Shown: positions 1-12,797 of the stretch, piece after piece
How positions within the stretch are numbered: the stretch's first letter is position 1
Layout: the number at the start of each line of letters is the position of its first letter
Origin: Thuidium tamariscinum
Taxonomy: Eukaryota; Streptophyta; Bryopsida; Hypnales; Thuidiaceae
DNA: 64,000 nt
Assembly: GCA_947034885.2 (NCBI GenBank)
Contig: OX344753.2
Location: 6,944,001-7,008,000, forward strand
Direction of reading: 5' to 3'
Position numbers and translations under genes: made by a program
Notes under the pieces: generated by a model
What the model was told of the DNA's origin: nothing
Databases searched by the model: none
Seen by the model: the letters and a program-made list of their open reading frames with translations, nothing else

Positions 1-848
1 CGTTGTCGTTCCAGCAGTTCTTTTTCTAAGTTTACCAAGTTCCATGCGCTGCCAAGTTGCTGTTTTGTGCTTCTTTTTTTTTGGCAATGCTTTGCTACTG
101 TAGTGCCTGAGGATGTATTCCTTCTGTGATTTAGTTTTGCTGCATGTGGTTCTTTTGGCTGGGGTGAATTGTCCAAAAATTTTGAAACGACTTGTGTTAG
201 ATTCCTTGTTTATTTCTCTTTGATTGCAAAATGAGTGCTTCTAAACATTGCTTCTATACTTCACACACGTTTCGGTCGCATCCAAATAAACGAAACAATC
301 CCAAAACTTAAATGCTGAAACAACTGGGAACTACTTTTGAAACCTTATATCAACAAATCGAATAAAAGAGTCAACAGGAAGCGCTTCAGTCGAAAGACGA
401 CAGTGCAGCATTTTACAGAGTCTTCAACATTCCCTTGCATTGTGCATGCACAAAATTGTTACAAACAGAAAGACAATTCCAACCTTAAATTCTGAACCAA
501 ATGAATCCTAACTTTGCATACCCTCTAGTCTATTCCTAAATTTGCATCAAGAAATGTCCTCTCCTGATATTCCCTTCTAGACAGCTTCCATTTTGGAGAC
601 CTAAATACATAGCTCTTTTACCGATGATAAGGATTCTAAGTTTCTGCTCAGAATTGAACAAGATCTCACCTCAAGACTGGAGAACGAGACACACTGGTTG
701 CCTATCTCACCAATGAAGATGCATGGGGTGATCCGGTATATGTTGCTCAGAAACAGAGCGGCACCAAGGTTGACACGAGCAAGGACCGGTTCTAAAACCT
801 GCTGTTCAAGGGACGTAAATCACAATGGTAGCCACCTGAAGCTGATAT
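1..848. other. Flank downstream of SAP18, no gene recognised
   Basis: No coding region can be supported here. The part nearest 848 should contain the 3' untranslated region of the minus-strand SAP18 gene. The first 250 bases are T-rich and could be the 3' end of a plus-strand gene starting outside the window, but no reading frame supports that. Confidence 0.4.
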
Positions 849-3238
849 TCAGCTGTAAATAGCCACATCAAGAAAGTCCCCGGTCTGCAAAACCCGATGC
901 AAATCCATCGTCATTTCACTGAAACCTCAAGTCAAGTAATGAATCAATGCATCGAGGAACTGAAACACATCTAGCTTTGCAGAAATGCGGACGAGTCATT
1001 TCATAGGAGAGCGCGTGAAATGAACTACCTGGAATTGAAGCTCTTCAAGACTCCGAAAATCGTCACCTCTTGTTCCGGACGGAGTCGAATATGTCAAGCC
1101 GACCTGTGAATTCAAGGGATGCCAAGAATTGGACATTTACATAAACGAGTTCTCATAGAATACTGTGAGATGATGACAAATTGTACTAATAGAATACAAT
1201 TAGATAATGGAGTCCTATTACAGAATCAGATCATCAAGGCTTTCTCAACTACTGAAATATGGAAGCTTACAGTGCGAATCACGTTGCGACCACTTCGGTC
1301 AGGGTAGACAAAGGCGAAAGACAATCGTGCATCTCGCTTCCTCGCGGCCGGGGCAACTTCCTTCACCTGAAGATAAAAATACGAAACAACAATAACTCGG
1401 TGTCCTCAAATGACACTGATCGACAAAGAGATATCTTCCCAAATGACTATTTATCATAGAAAACCCTCAGAGATAAAGGTTCGTGAATTTTCCTGGTGCT
1501 GAACCTATGAGTGCCTACAGTACATCGCTAGGCGTGGCAAATTCCATTTGCATAGAGTTGAAATGAATAATTGAGGAAGCTTCAAGGAAGATATCAGACT
1601 GTACCAATGGAAAGAAGAAATCACACCCTACATTTCTAAAAGACATGAATACGTTCTAAAAGGAAACAAATTTATTTGATTAGGTACGGTAATAGATTAT
1701 TAGCTTCCACAGTTGAATTCCTATTCTAAGCTTGGGTACTTCGGGGTTGAACGTAACCCATACTTTCACAAAAAAATTTAATAATTGTTTAACGTGACAA
1801 TTTTTATCATAATAAGAAAAGTATTACCAGCACTATGAAAGCTGAAGCAAACGTCACGCTGTTAATTCATCTTCACGACTCTCAACAAACCGTACGATCG
1901 AGAGGAATCTGGTATTGTAATAGCGAGGACAGAAACGAAAACTAAGAATGTCCATGGAGGAATGGAAACAACTGGCACATGACGATGAGTGTACGCTCAC
2001 CAGATCAGTCAGCTCTCGCAAAGTGGCATCTCGCCATGTATAGATTTGAACCTCGTCCTTCGGCTCTTTCCCTCGTATGCTAAAATCTTCAACTGTGTGG
2101 TGGCCACCGTTCTGTATCAAAACCAAAAAAAGCATGTCAAGTTCATTCAGAGTAAATCAATACAGCGCAAGTGAAATCACATACAATCATGTTGACGGGA
2201 CATGAGTGGCATAGAAGTTGTATCATGCTAACCCAACGTATCCGATGTACAGAGGAGCCTAGGGTATTTACAAAAAACAAAAGATCAAGAGATCAATCCC
2301 TTTTCTCAATTTCTGGTTACATATTTCATTAGACCTCAAAACATCCTGAAAAACCTCGCGGCCATTCAGGCCTAATCACAAACCCTACTTGCTCTGATCC
2401 ATTAAGTTTGTGATTCTGATTTACAAGGGTCTTCGAAGAGCACCCTGAAGTCGGGGTCTTCTAAGCATCGGCCATGGAGGAAGAAACCCTATCAAATGCT
2501 GGGGTTGCTCCTCCGGGTTCCCTATGTCGCAAACTAAACCATTCCGACTAATAAACACGAACATTTGAACCGGGAGTGAGAATAGTACCCGAGTGAAGAC
2601 TCGAAGGAGCAGAGGGCATGTCTGCGACAACACATGCGGCTGACAATCAGTATAACAGCAAGACAACTTTTGTAAGTCTAGACGAGTGATGTAACAATTC
2701 TGCACACGAAGACTTGGACTCCAGAAGTCTGTCCACATCATTTCCAAAACAAAACACCACAATTTGTTGCTCTTGAACAAAACCAGTATTACCGCATCAT
2801 ATTGCGAGCAATGTGAGAGCTTATGACCTAATTACACCATCAACTACTGATTCTTGATCTCCAACAAGAAGCTATAAATTGCTGCTTATCTTACCCATCA
2901 ATTAAAATGATGAAAGTTTCAACGTCCTGTGCTCCTTGAATGTAATTTTTCTACGGTTACAGCGTATTGAACTCAGAAAACTCAAACAAAACAGTGACCC
3001 TCTTACGCCGCTCATATTTTCTTCATGGAGTATGAACATTGAACTTAACCCTTCGAATGGTACAAACTCATAAAACACATAAATCAGCAATACATGCTAG
3101 AAAAGAAGCAAGTCTGACCTTCTCTCGATCGACCACCGGAATATTGGCAGGCGGACCGGAAGGTCCTCTCGGCCCGGCCAGGTTGCGAGGACCGCGCGGT
3201 TGCGCATCCGAAGGCGCAGCTGCTACATGCGCTGCCAT
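849..3238 (-). CDS. SAP18: SAP18 (Sin3-associated polypeptide p18), 156 aa, six exons
   Basis: Exons in transcript order are 3238-3119, 2621-2589, 2111-2001, 1366-1271, 1103-1029 and 884-849 (stop TGA at 851-849). All junctions are GT-AG and phase 0. The spliced protein has a glycine/proline-rich N-terminus (residues 1-35). The ubiquitin-fold SAP18 core follows: VDREKTCPLLLRVFT, GGHHTVEDF, RGKEPKDEVQIYTW, LRELTDLVKEV, ARLSFAFVYPD and the C-terminal GDFLDVAIYS. Plant SAP18 is about 150 aa, so the gene is full length. The family links histone deacetylases to repressors and belongs to the ASAP/PSAP splicing complexes with SR45-type proteins; this role is known for the family and not shown here. 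The first ATG of the frame, in good context (GAGATGGC), was chosen as start. A telo-box lies 160 bp upstream on the same strand, and the divergent rhodanese gene starts 470 bp away. Confidence 0.93.
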
Positions 3239-3398
3239 CTCCAAATATTCTTGACTCCACAACGACAAACTCGAACCGCAGCAAACGAACTAAACCACGA
3301 AGTATTCAAACGGCAAGTATTCCGCCACGAAGATGAAACTCAAGAATCGTCTCCCATTACAAAACCCAGGATCATGTTGGAACTTGGAACTAGAGGGG

Positions 3399-3408
3399 TT
3401 TAGGGTTT
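3399..3408 (-). promoter_or_regulatory. Telo-box upstream of SAP18
   Basis: The minus strand reads AAACCCTAAA, matching the plant telo-box common in promoters of translation-related and growth-related genes. It lies about 160 bp upstream of the SAP18 ATG. Function is inferred from motif and position only. Confidence 0.5.
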
Positions 3409-3531
3409 GGGAAAAAAACGGTTGGGAACATGTTGGGAACAGACAAGGGAACTAGCAATCCATCAGTCTCTTTTCCTCTTTTCATTGTGGCAGTCGTAGT
3501 TGTAGACCTCAGGATTTGCTTCACGTAGTAT

Positions 3532-3675
3532 GTGAAATTTGTAGAATTCGCAAGCATTTATAGAATTTCTCAATGTTGTTTTAAGATTTGAAATGAGATA
3601 GTAGTGAGATTTGCAGAACTCGTGAGCATGTACAGAATCTCACAATTTTGTTTCCTGGTTTGAAATGAGATAGAT
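3532..3675 (+). repeat. 72-bp tandem duplication in the divergent promoter
   Basis: Two adjacent imperfect copies begin GTGAAATTTGTAGAATTCG (3532) and GTGAGATTTGCAGAACTCG (3604) and end in the same TTTGAAATGAGATAG. Differences are mostly transitions. The second copy ends about 35 bp before the rhodanese start codon. Confidence 0.75.
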
Positions 3676-3710
3676 TCTGCGTAGTGCTGCAGATTTGTAG
3701 CCGTTTCGTA

Positions 3711-6700
3711 ATGTGTCACCTGCTGCAGACCTCCGCCTTTTTACGGTGGTCGGCCTTGAGGTTTCGCCACTATGAGGGTTTGCAGTTTCGTCACCTCATG
3801 CTCCCTTGTGCTTTTCCTTTGTTCTCGCACCACGTTGCTGCAAAGCCAAGTCTGAATCGAGCTTCCAGAGATATATTTATCGAGGCCCTAGGTAAGTTCC
3901 CAGGAGGTGGTGTTTCTAGATTTCGAACCTTCAAGTCACGGAACAATGCTTATGAGGATATCCGTAGTAGGGGCGAGAATTATGATGCAAACAGCGACGA
4001 CGAAGAGGAAGAGGATGATGGGAGAGTGTACGAAGCAGGGGATGATTACATTGTGGTGAATTTCTACCATTTTGTGGATATTGAGGATGCTCACGGCGAG
4101 GTCGCAATGCATGCGGCCTTCATCGAGGTGAGGCATTTGAAGTTTTCATGAAATGGTGCATTTGTTTGGATCGCATTACTTGCGAATTCTTTTGAATCCG
4201 TGTGACATAAATGGATAGTGGTAACAGATGGTGGGATAGGCTGCAGGGTCGTAATATTCGAGGGCGGATATACATCAATCATCAAGGCATCAATGCGCAG
4301 GTTTCGTCTCTGCCCTTTTTGAAATTCTGTTTCATAGTTAAGATCTTGTCATAGTGAGTGAAATGCAGTGATGTGAGTTTGAGGTTCTTGTTGATGTTGC
4401 AACAACAAAATTGTTGAAGAACACCATTACAAGTTGACTTCTGAATGATGATAAGGGGATCGTGATACTGTTTATCAGTAGAGAATCCACCAAATTGGCA
4501 GGGTTTCACACGGCCATGTTTTTTAGATTTCCTCCCGACTTTCTCTAGTGTTGGCAAGGTTTGATACAGTTAGGGTCTGTCTCTAGAATGTCTCCGAAGT
4601 TTTCTTCTAGTATTGGTCGGGTTTTCTTCTGCTATTGTTAGGTTTTGTAGAATAACTCGAGTAGGTTATCTATTGGTGATTGCAAGTGAAGGCCGACACT
4701 ACAGGATACGGCTTGTGTGCAGTTTAGTGGACCTAGAGAAGATGCTATGGCGTATGCTGATTGGGTGAAAGCGGATGAGAGATTTTCGCCGACATATATT
4801 CAAGTCTCTCCATCTCCACGTGGCCATGCTTTTCCAAGACTAAAGCTTCGATACAAACCATCCTTGGTTCAGGTGAGCCACGTGCACTATTACATCACTG
4901 TTTTTAGTACACTATGTCTTCTATATTTGTCGTCATCAACAGAGTTTCGGTTTGTTGAAAGTGCCGAAGTGCTGCTTGTGCTTGACCGAAGTAAAATGAG
5001 AAACTTTAATGCGTCGACCTACCGCTACAGGTGTGTGAAATTGAGAATCTTCCGCTCACAGACCCGTCAGCAAGAGCCGTGCCTCTCTCTCCTAAGGCAT
5101 GGCGAGAGAAGCTTGAGACGCGCTGCCAAAGTGAAGAGAAAGACGAGCTGAAAAATGTGAAAAAAGTTCTACTTCTGGATGTACGGAATAGTATGTTTCT
5201 CTTGCTATACCTGTTCTCTGTGATGCTTCTTATCCCTGAAGAACCAAAGATTTCATGGTTTTAAGTTTGACCAATTGAATTAATCATATTGTGAAATTTT
5301 TAATTCAAGGCATGACCAATTTAATGTCTTCAGAATCAGTGAAGAACATAGCATGTATGGGTCAAACATAAAATAAAATTCAATAAAAGGTCTCTATACG
5401 ACCCACTGAGATGCTAAAATTCATGAGGTCCAATCTTGGTCCTTCAGGAGTTATAGAGACCCCGATTCTCGATACTTTGATTAAACCTTAGTGGTTAAGT
5501 AGCATCGTGTCTTATGACTTCATTGAACTACAAGCTCTCAAAGTTGGCGGAATTAAGTGAGTTGTATCAGAAATCGCACGGATCCTTTTTAAATTTTACA
5601 TGTAAATTCAATTTCAGGCAGAGATTAAGTATCTTCATGGAGTGTGTAGTTGCCAGTTTTGTGACGCGTGTAATGGTGCAGGATATGAATGGGATGTGGG
5701 CCACTTCCAAGGAGCACAACGACCAGAAGTGGAATGCTTCAAATCTACAGAATTTGGCTTATCTGACGATAAGGTATGATTTGGTGCACCTTATCTTTTT
5801 GTCATTAACACCCTGCATGACATGAGTCAACGTCGCAGTTATTTTTCTTATCGAGAAAAAATCTTCACGTAATCTAGTGGATTTTCAGGTGGATGACGAC
5901 CCATTAGCAGGAGTGGATAAGGAGAACACTGATGTTATGATGTACTGCACTGGTGGTATTCGGTGCGATGTATATTCCACTATTCTCAGGTACACACCAA
6001 GATCGCTTACAATCAACGCCGTCCGAGGGTCATTATCGACAGCACAAGTCAGTCATGTATTGAGTTTCCTACTTGCTAGATATGGTGCGAAATTATGCTG
6101 AATATCTTCGGTTCAGGCTTTTAGATGTTCCCTCGAGCTGTTTTGTTTGGAAGATGATAAGCTTGTATGGACGTGGACTTGCACACAGGAAGAAAGGTTT
6201 CAAAAATCTCTACAGCCTTAGGGGCGGTGTAGCGAAGTATCTCAAGGAAGAAGGTGCCTCTCAATGGAATGGACGACTTTTCGTATTTGATTCACGACTA
6301 GCTGTCCCACCTGCTTTCTATCACGGTCAATTGGAAGACACGCAGAGTGATTCTTCAAACTCGACGACTATAGCCAGATGTGTCACATGTGGAAGTCCTG
6401 TTGAGCCTGTTCACCGAAACTGTGCCAATCTCGACTGCAATAACTTATATCTGTAAGTTGACCGGTGTCCCTAGCTTAAACATTTTTGAAAGGAGCTGCT
6501 AACACCTTGAGCTCCTGTGCTAATCTGTGGAAGAACGGGTGCATCACAGATCCCTAAGTTCTGTATCTTCTTTCTTTGCCACAAGTCCTCTTACATCTTG
6601 AGTTCAAGAATGAAAGTGTTGGTAGTCAGCCAACTGCTGTAGGCAAGTGTTGTTGCTACCAACCGTAGTTCACCTACAGTGAAAGAGTGTGTGGTTAACT

Positions 6701-7361
6701 CTGCTCCAGAATTTTACAAGGGCAGCTAGATTTGAAGGCTAGAGTTAAAGACGCTTATTTCGTTCACTTCGGAGGATTCTGCTCTGCTTGTTACGAAATG
6801 AACTTTCATAAGGCTATAACTTTTTACAAGGGAGGAATATTTTTTCCCATTCTATGTGTACTAGTACTATTCATGATGAAGTACAATCACAACTATCATT
6901 GATATAAATGTTCTGTACCCGTAAAAAGTTCTGTACCCATACTTAAATTCGTTTCGTAATTTGCAGTAATAGGACAAATCAATTTAGTTTGTTTGTCATG
7001 AAAGTGAGCTTCATTGATATGCACACAGTGGGCTGAAATAGCAATCTCCTCTCTCATGTGCAGATCATGTGCTCTCTGTGTTACCCAATTTCGGGGCTGC
7101 TGTTGCAACCAATGCATGGACGCACCAAGGCTGAGGCCCATATTGCGACCAGATGAGTCATACCAGCGATGGCACAATTACCGAGATCCTCTACCACCGC
7201 CTCCTCGGCCGCCGGGGTGGGTTAGCCGGCGAGCTCTCAAGAGACGCAGACGGAAGGAACGCCGGAAAGAAGCAGAGCTGCTCAGCAGCGGCACTGGTGT
7301 ACCAGACTCCATAGGTTCTGATTCTCCCGAGGAAGCTTCTTCTTTGGTTCACCAATTGTAG
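3711..7361 (+). CDS. Chloroplast-type rhodanese (STR7/STR8, TrhO/UPF0176-like), 511 aa, eight exons
   Basis: Exons: 3711-4127, 4247-4300, 4723-4872, 5031-5190, 5682-5773, 5889-5989, 6189-6452 and 7064-7361 (stop TAG 7359-7361). All introns are GT-AG and phases match. Residues 1-100 look like an organelle transit peptide followed by an acidic stretch (SDDEEEEDD). Then come the TrhO-type N-terminal domain (NIRGRIYINHQGINAQ, HAFPRLKL), the rhodanese domain (LLLDVRNRYEWDVGHF) and the active-site loop CTGGIRC with catalytic Cys near 311. A cysteine cluster follows (CVTC...NCANLDC...CALC...GCCCNQC, about 389-429). Bacterial TrhO hydroxylates tRNA wobble uridine; plant members are called sulfurtransferases 7 and 8 and their substrate is uncertain. 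The ATG at 3711 is the first in frame. An oddity is a proline-rich then strongly basic C-terminus (RRALKRRRRKERRKEAE), longer than I recall for Arabidopsis members. Confidence 0.9.
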
Positions 7362-7374
7362 GTCATTCTTCTAT

Positions 7375-7720
7375 TTAATGAGATGCATTGATCGATAGGA
7401 TTAGACTGTTTTGAATCCTTGTGGTTCATTCGCCTTCTGCATCGAAGGAGTGTCTTGTGTTCACAGGTCGTATGGAGAGGTGAATGCTTATTGGACCTGA
7501 ATAGAAATTGAACTGTTTTGTCACAATCTTCGGTGCTGCGCTTAATTTTCTTTTGTAGTTCAATGACTTTTGAGTATGTATGTTGTTTCGAGTCCTTTGG
7601 GTTCATCCTTCATCTGCATGCAATGAATGGCTTGTTTTCACGGGTCGTATGGAGAGGTAAATGCTAATTGGGTCTTAATAGATAGTGAACTGTTCTGTCA
7701 CAAGCTTTGGCGTCGACCTT
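7375..7720 (+). repeat. Direct duplication of about 177 bp in the rhodanese 3' flank
   Basis: Two adjacent related copies share GGTCGTATGGAGAGGT at 7466 and 7643, preceded by TTCATTC.CCTTCTGCAT-like text and followed by GAACTGTT.TGTCACAA. Offset between copies is 177 bp. The block lies immediately after the stop codon, so it probably lies at least partly in the 3' UTR. No function is evident. Confidence 0.7.
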
Positions 7721-10700
7721 AGGTACATTTTCTAGCTCAATGCATTCTGGCTGCGGTTGATACGTAATCTCGGTGCTGGCAAGCTTCGCCGTTGTGGCCA
7801 TTTGTGATTGTCAAAGTAGAGGCAAGTTAAGACAACGGCCCTTCAGGATGTGCACAGTAGCATTAAGAATGCACATAGTAAGGTACCTGCACCTAATTGT
7901 GACTTGTTTGCAAAATTGGCCCATCCAGATTGTTGTGTAAAGTGTAAGCCTTTTGAACTTCAATGTTTAGGGTCAATTTTGGGTACAAATTTCATCTCTT
8001 TTACAATTCAAAGTTTATTCTCATGTTGTCCAAAAAATGGATGCAAAAAGAATCTTGAATCCCCTTTTCATTCCTAGCAAAATTTGACAATAATTTAGAC
8101 AATTCAATGATGTTTACCAATGTCAATTGTTTATTTTGTCAATCTTAGATGGGGTTACTTCAATAGAAAATTGTGATTGTGGAGGTGTGGTCTATTGTTT
8201 CTTGTGTTAGTATTTTGAGATCTTGAGCCAATCAACTTTCTGAACCTTGTATGCATTGAGATTATGTCACGCAATCAATGTTTTCAACCTTGTATGCATT
8301 GAGATTATGTCAAGTAATGATAAAAGTAGCCATAGGTCTTTACTTCCCATCACTGTGCAATAATTTTTTATCTATATTTGTGCTTCTTAACTTGACCTTT
8401 GCCATACATGGTTCTACCTAGCACTAAGGTAGCTACACCCTATTGTGTCTATGCACTCAATGTTGTCCTAATGCCATCCATGCATTAATTCCATAGCAAG
8501 AATCTATAAGGGTACATGACCTCTTATTGTTTGGAGGTGAGGTGATGAGAGATCATGTGGTCTCCTACATTCTTATTTTGAAATACAATAGTTGAACTTG
8601 CTCAAACATCTTTTCATTCATTGTAGATGTATTTTATATCAATGGAAGGAAAGTGCAAATAAAATCTTGGACTACATATGATTGTTGTCACATACCATGA
8701 GTTAGACTTGGAAAATTGTGGAGATGTTTTTCTCTCTAATCAACTTTGTTTATGCTCAAGTCTCCCTATCTATAATCATCCTTCTCTTGAAACTTTAGAA
8801 AGTTTAGAAATTTTATAAATTACATTTGAAACCCTAAACAATTTATAATCACATTAAACAAGATTATTGTTTGAAGAAGAGTGATGTCAATTATGAAATG
8901 ATCTTGTGTGTATTTGATTCATTTGGGCATTATATATACAATACATTAGGGTCCAATAAACTTACAAATTTTTATAATCAATTTTCACTAGAAAATTTTG
9001 CAACTTCAAGAAATTGTAGCATATTCAAAAATGAATCAATTTTGAAACCACAAGTTGTGTTGGAATTGCAATGAAGTGCACTTCAACTTCAATAACAAAT
9101 GAAAAAATGAATAATTTCAAATCATACAACAATTTGAATTTATTTTATACACTCTCTACCATTTCATAAAGAAGCTTGGGAAGATAGTCAAAGATGTTTT
9201 ACAATGGGGTGAAGAACAAGCAAGAAATTATATGAGTCATTTTAGTGACATGGAATCAAGTATCTTTAAAGTAGTTGTAAAGGTTCATTTCTAATATGTA
9301 CCATTAAGTATAAGTTGTAATTTTTACAAATGGTGGCAACACTAGATGGTAGATAGTATATATGAAGCATCAAATTCTTTGTATGATTTCCAATTATATA
9401 TGTGTACATTTGTAATGATGATGAAATAGACTTTAGTGTAATTCCGATGCAATTTACAATTCAAAATTCCAATCCATTCATTCTTTAGTATACACGATTG
9501 AGCCTCCCAAAGTTCTCCTACTCTCAATATGATCAAAAAATCCTTAAGCTTATTGAACCCTATTGTATAATGCAAGAATTGGATTGTTAATAACAAAAAT
9601 TCCTTCTTAAGACGTGCATAATGGAATAGAAATGAGACAACTTCCTTTAGTTGCACTAAGGTGAACTACACTACTACCGTCTCCATCTCAATTTTGTCGT
9701 AGAATCTGTATGATACATTTTCAAAGAAAAATGCACAACATAGGTGTATGAAGGCAAAATTGGAATTTGAGTGGTAGTAGGTTGGTTCACCTTACCAACA
9801 ATTGCTTGTAGACAAAGTCAAGGAGTCCTTCAAACTACTTTCTAACCACCAAAAAAAGTTTTTTTTACTCCGCAAAGTAACAATAGATAGGTGAAAACTA
9901 CCATGCTCATTAAATCACCTCCATAATTAAACCAAGAATAGGCAAAGGCCTAATATATGGTGCCAATTGAAATATATAGCATCATATGCATGCAATGCAA
10001 CATACAATGTTTAAACAATCATATCTAATTCAATGCAAGTTTCAATAAAGCACAATTATTTAATGCACATTTGATGCATCTTCCTATCTTCTTAATTACT
10101 ATGAAAAATTACTTGGTGATGTTTCAATTGACTAATTTGAAGAATAAAGATGAATTTCTTGTAAGGGGAGATTTTTATCACTCCTAGCTCACTTCTTACA
10201 AAAAAAGTATCTTTTTAGTTTTCAAATGTGGCTTTTCTTCAAAATTTTATAGTAACAATCTAAACAAAACAATATATTTAAGATTTCACATTTAAAAAAA
10301 TCTTTGGATCAAAATGAATAATAATACACTTCTAAGTCTTAAAATAGACTTTTATTTTTTATTTCAAATTTTCTTGATTCAAATATTTACTTATACAAGG
10401 TGCATTTGTCAATTTCAAATTATGAAAGGTTCTTTCTAAACATGAAGTGGATGACATTCCTTTGTGATGGCATGAAAAAGGGACTGAATTTCAAATTTTA
10501 CTATAAAGGTACCGTACTTTTGAAGCCACATAATTTATTGGACATTTAAAATTGAATCTATTTTAGTGGTTTGAACCATTGTCCGTTATCTTTCTTTTCA
10601 GGATTTTTACTTAGAATTTGAACCCGCCTTTGCTTATTAGACAATCAGTCATTTGGAATTGCACTCTTCTTTACTATTTGTTTATAGCAAATAAAGGGAC

Positions 10701-12455
10701 GAATAGACAACATTCAAAATGAGATGATGGGTGAAAGCATGAAAGACTAGTACTAATTTGCATCACACTTGGAATGATGGAGTTGTCATTGGCTATAAAT
10801 TTTAAACTATAAATCAAATTAAATTGAAATTTTTATTGGAGATGTTTCATATGATAGCAATCAAATTCCTTATTTTTCAAAAAAATTCAAAAATCATTTT
10901 ATAATTAAATCTCAGTTTAGCTAATTTGTCATACTTTGTAGTTTAAGGTTTTTTAGTACTGGGAAATATTCAAAATCAGTGATCTAAAGCTGAATTTTTT
11001 GTGGTCTATTTCCATACTAGGTAGGCATGTTTCTATTGAAGGGAATTTTTAAAATCATTATTTTCTTTCCCCTACATGTGTGCTAACAAGCCTCCCTTGC
11101 ACATGCACTTTTGAACATTGAAGATGGTTTTAAGATCATTCATTTGGCAAAATCTCTAATTTTCAGGATTAGAAAAATTCTTTTCCCTATTTTTTACAAA
11201 TTAAAATGTCAAAGTACCTATTTTCATGAAATATTGTACTTTTCTAGTTCTCCTACTTAAAGACTTTTTCTACATTTTTCCTTCCTAGGGTAACTTCTTC
11301 TTAAAGGTATATACATTGAACATATTTTTTTATTTTTTGAAAATCATTTTTTTGATTATTCAGTACCCTTGAAAAAATGATGGATACTACGGTGAATGCT
11401 ATGAAAACCAATTGGTCTTTCATGCTTTCACCTTGATAGTAAGAAAAACAAATATATATATATATATATATATATGAATCCTTTTACGCTTTCAACTTTA
11501 CTATTAACATGTCTATAGGTTTCAACATATCAAAATTATATATTTTGAAATAAGATTGATGTTTTTAGACTTCAAAGATTGGAGTAGACCAATTTTAAAA
11601 AATTGTGAAGATATCTTATTAATTGCACCTTAGAATAATAATTTAATGGAAATATTCAATTCAAAGTTGTAAAATAATATTTATAGATTATATCCTCACA
11701 ACCAACTTTCTTCATCTTGCAATACAATAACCAATGTTTTTGGAAAAATATTTAGGCAAAAATTGAAAATTTGTTCTAAAATTAATTGTCTAATATTTAC
11801 AAATTCTTGCTAAATTTTAAATGTAGTTTTTTTACAATTATTATTTTTAATTTCTATATTAGTATCTTGTAAATTAAAAAAGTTAATTTTATGGCACAAG
11901 AAGTCTAATAGTCTATGAATTATAGAATATATTAGAACTTAAAAATTGACAATATATTCAATTGCCAAATCATGTATTATATCAATTTGAATGAAGTTTT
12001 CATCCTTGAAACAAAGACTAAATTGAAATTAAGAAATAATAGACCAAATTTTAGATTTCATTCCATCAATGGTACTTGCAATGGTGTAAAAATAACTATA
12101 AGAAAGAAGCCTTTACAACTCAAACTTAACTCCCACACACCCAAGGCCTTGGGGGGTTTAAGAACATAATTGCTTTTGAAGTGTAATAGGTCTATATGTC
12201 AACTATATAATCTTGTGATGTACATGTTTTAGATGACATTGATCAAATTTGGAGTCATTTGGCCGCATAGACTGCAAGATTATAATGTTTTAATGTTCAA
12301 AAAGGATTTTGCCAAAAAAATTCTAGAAATACATTTGGAGGTCAAATTTAATTTTTAAAGCTACTCAAATTGTAAGAACTTTAAGGAAAATTAACAAAAA
12401 ACTACTTCAATACTAGCACACAATCACCTTGGTGAAAAGAAAATATCATCCAATG
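7721..12455. other. AT-rich, CpG-poor intergenic DNA
   Basis: No gene is supported. Open frames here are short, lysine/asparagine/phenylalanine-rich and have no family signature. A small direct repeat (CTTGTATGCATTGAGATTATGTCA, copies near 8247 and 8291; only the first 20 bases are needed to see it) and an AT microsatellite at 11452-11475 are visible. CG dinucleotides are rare by eye compared with the gene blocks. Confidence 0.6.
11452..11475. repeat. (AT)n microsatellite
   Basis: An uninterrupted alternating AT run of 24 bases in intergenic DNA. Confidence 0.95.
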
Positions 12456-12579
12456 CATTAGAAGGGATTTGAGGGTGTTAGAAGATTGCAAGTTCTTGAA
12501 TTGTCAAAATTGTGGGAACAACTCCACAATAACACTCTAATGTGGTTGATACAGTGCTACGTGAGATTTTTACTTATTT

Positions 12580-12637
<58 letters not shown>

Positions 12638-12797
12638 CTATGTCAATTTTCAATTTTTCAATTTTACTTTCTAAAATTTTGAAATTAAAAAAAAATTGAA
12701 CTCAAAATTTCAAGCAATAGTAGCTAATTTAGAATTCTCAAACAACAAGAGGAAAAACCTTGAAATAGCCCTCACTTACCCTCAAATATTGTCTAAT
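12456..12797 (+). mobile_element. TIR element, family M, copy 1 (carries a TA microsatellite)
   Basis: The left end CATTAGAAGGGATTTGAGGG and the right end (CCCTCAAATATTGTCTAAT) form degenerate terminal inverted repeats. They match three other copies in the window at 35161, 49029 and 52027. The sub-terminal text GATTGCAAGTTC corresponds to ATTGCGAGTTCCC in the copy at 52027. There is no coding capacity, so this is a non-autonomous (MITE-like) element. An alternating TA run of about 49 bases sits inside it. Confidence 0.6.
12584..12632. repeat. (AT)n microsatellite
   Basis: Alternating AT run of about 49 bases inside the TIR element at 12456-12797. It creates a meaningless Tyr/Ile repeat when translated. 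Confidence 0.95.

Larger units (their letters stand above)
3239..3710. promoter_or_regulatory. Divergent promoter region between SAP18 and the rhodanese gene
   Basis: These 472 bases separate two divergent start codons, so they probably hold both promoters and 5' leaders. Visible elements are a telo-box on the minus strand (AAACCCTAAA, 3408-3399) and a tandem duplication of about 72 bp (3532-3603 and 3604-3675). The duplicated unit ends in TTTGAAATGAGATAG in both copies. No clear TATA box could be assigned. Confidence 0.55.

Noticed and set aside
3684..3710. Upstream GTG start for the rhodanese gene, and TTG starts for SAP18 and TFIIIA
   Set aside because: Nuclear plant genes normally start at ATG; the first in-frame ATG was used for each.
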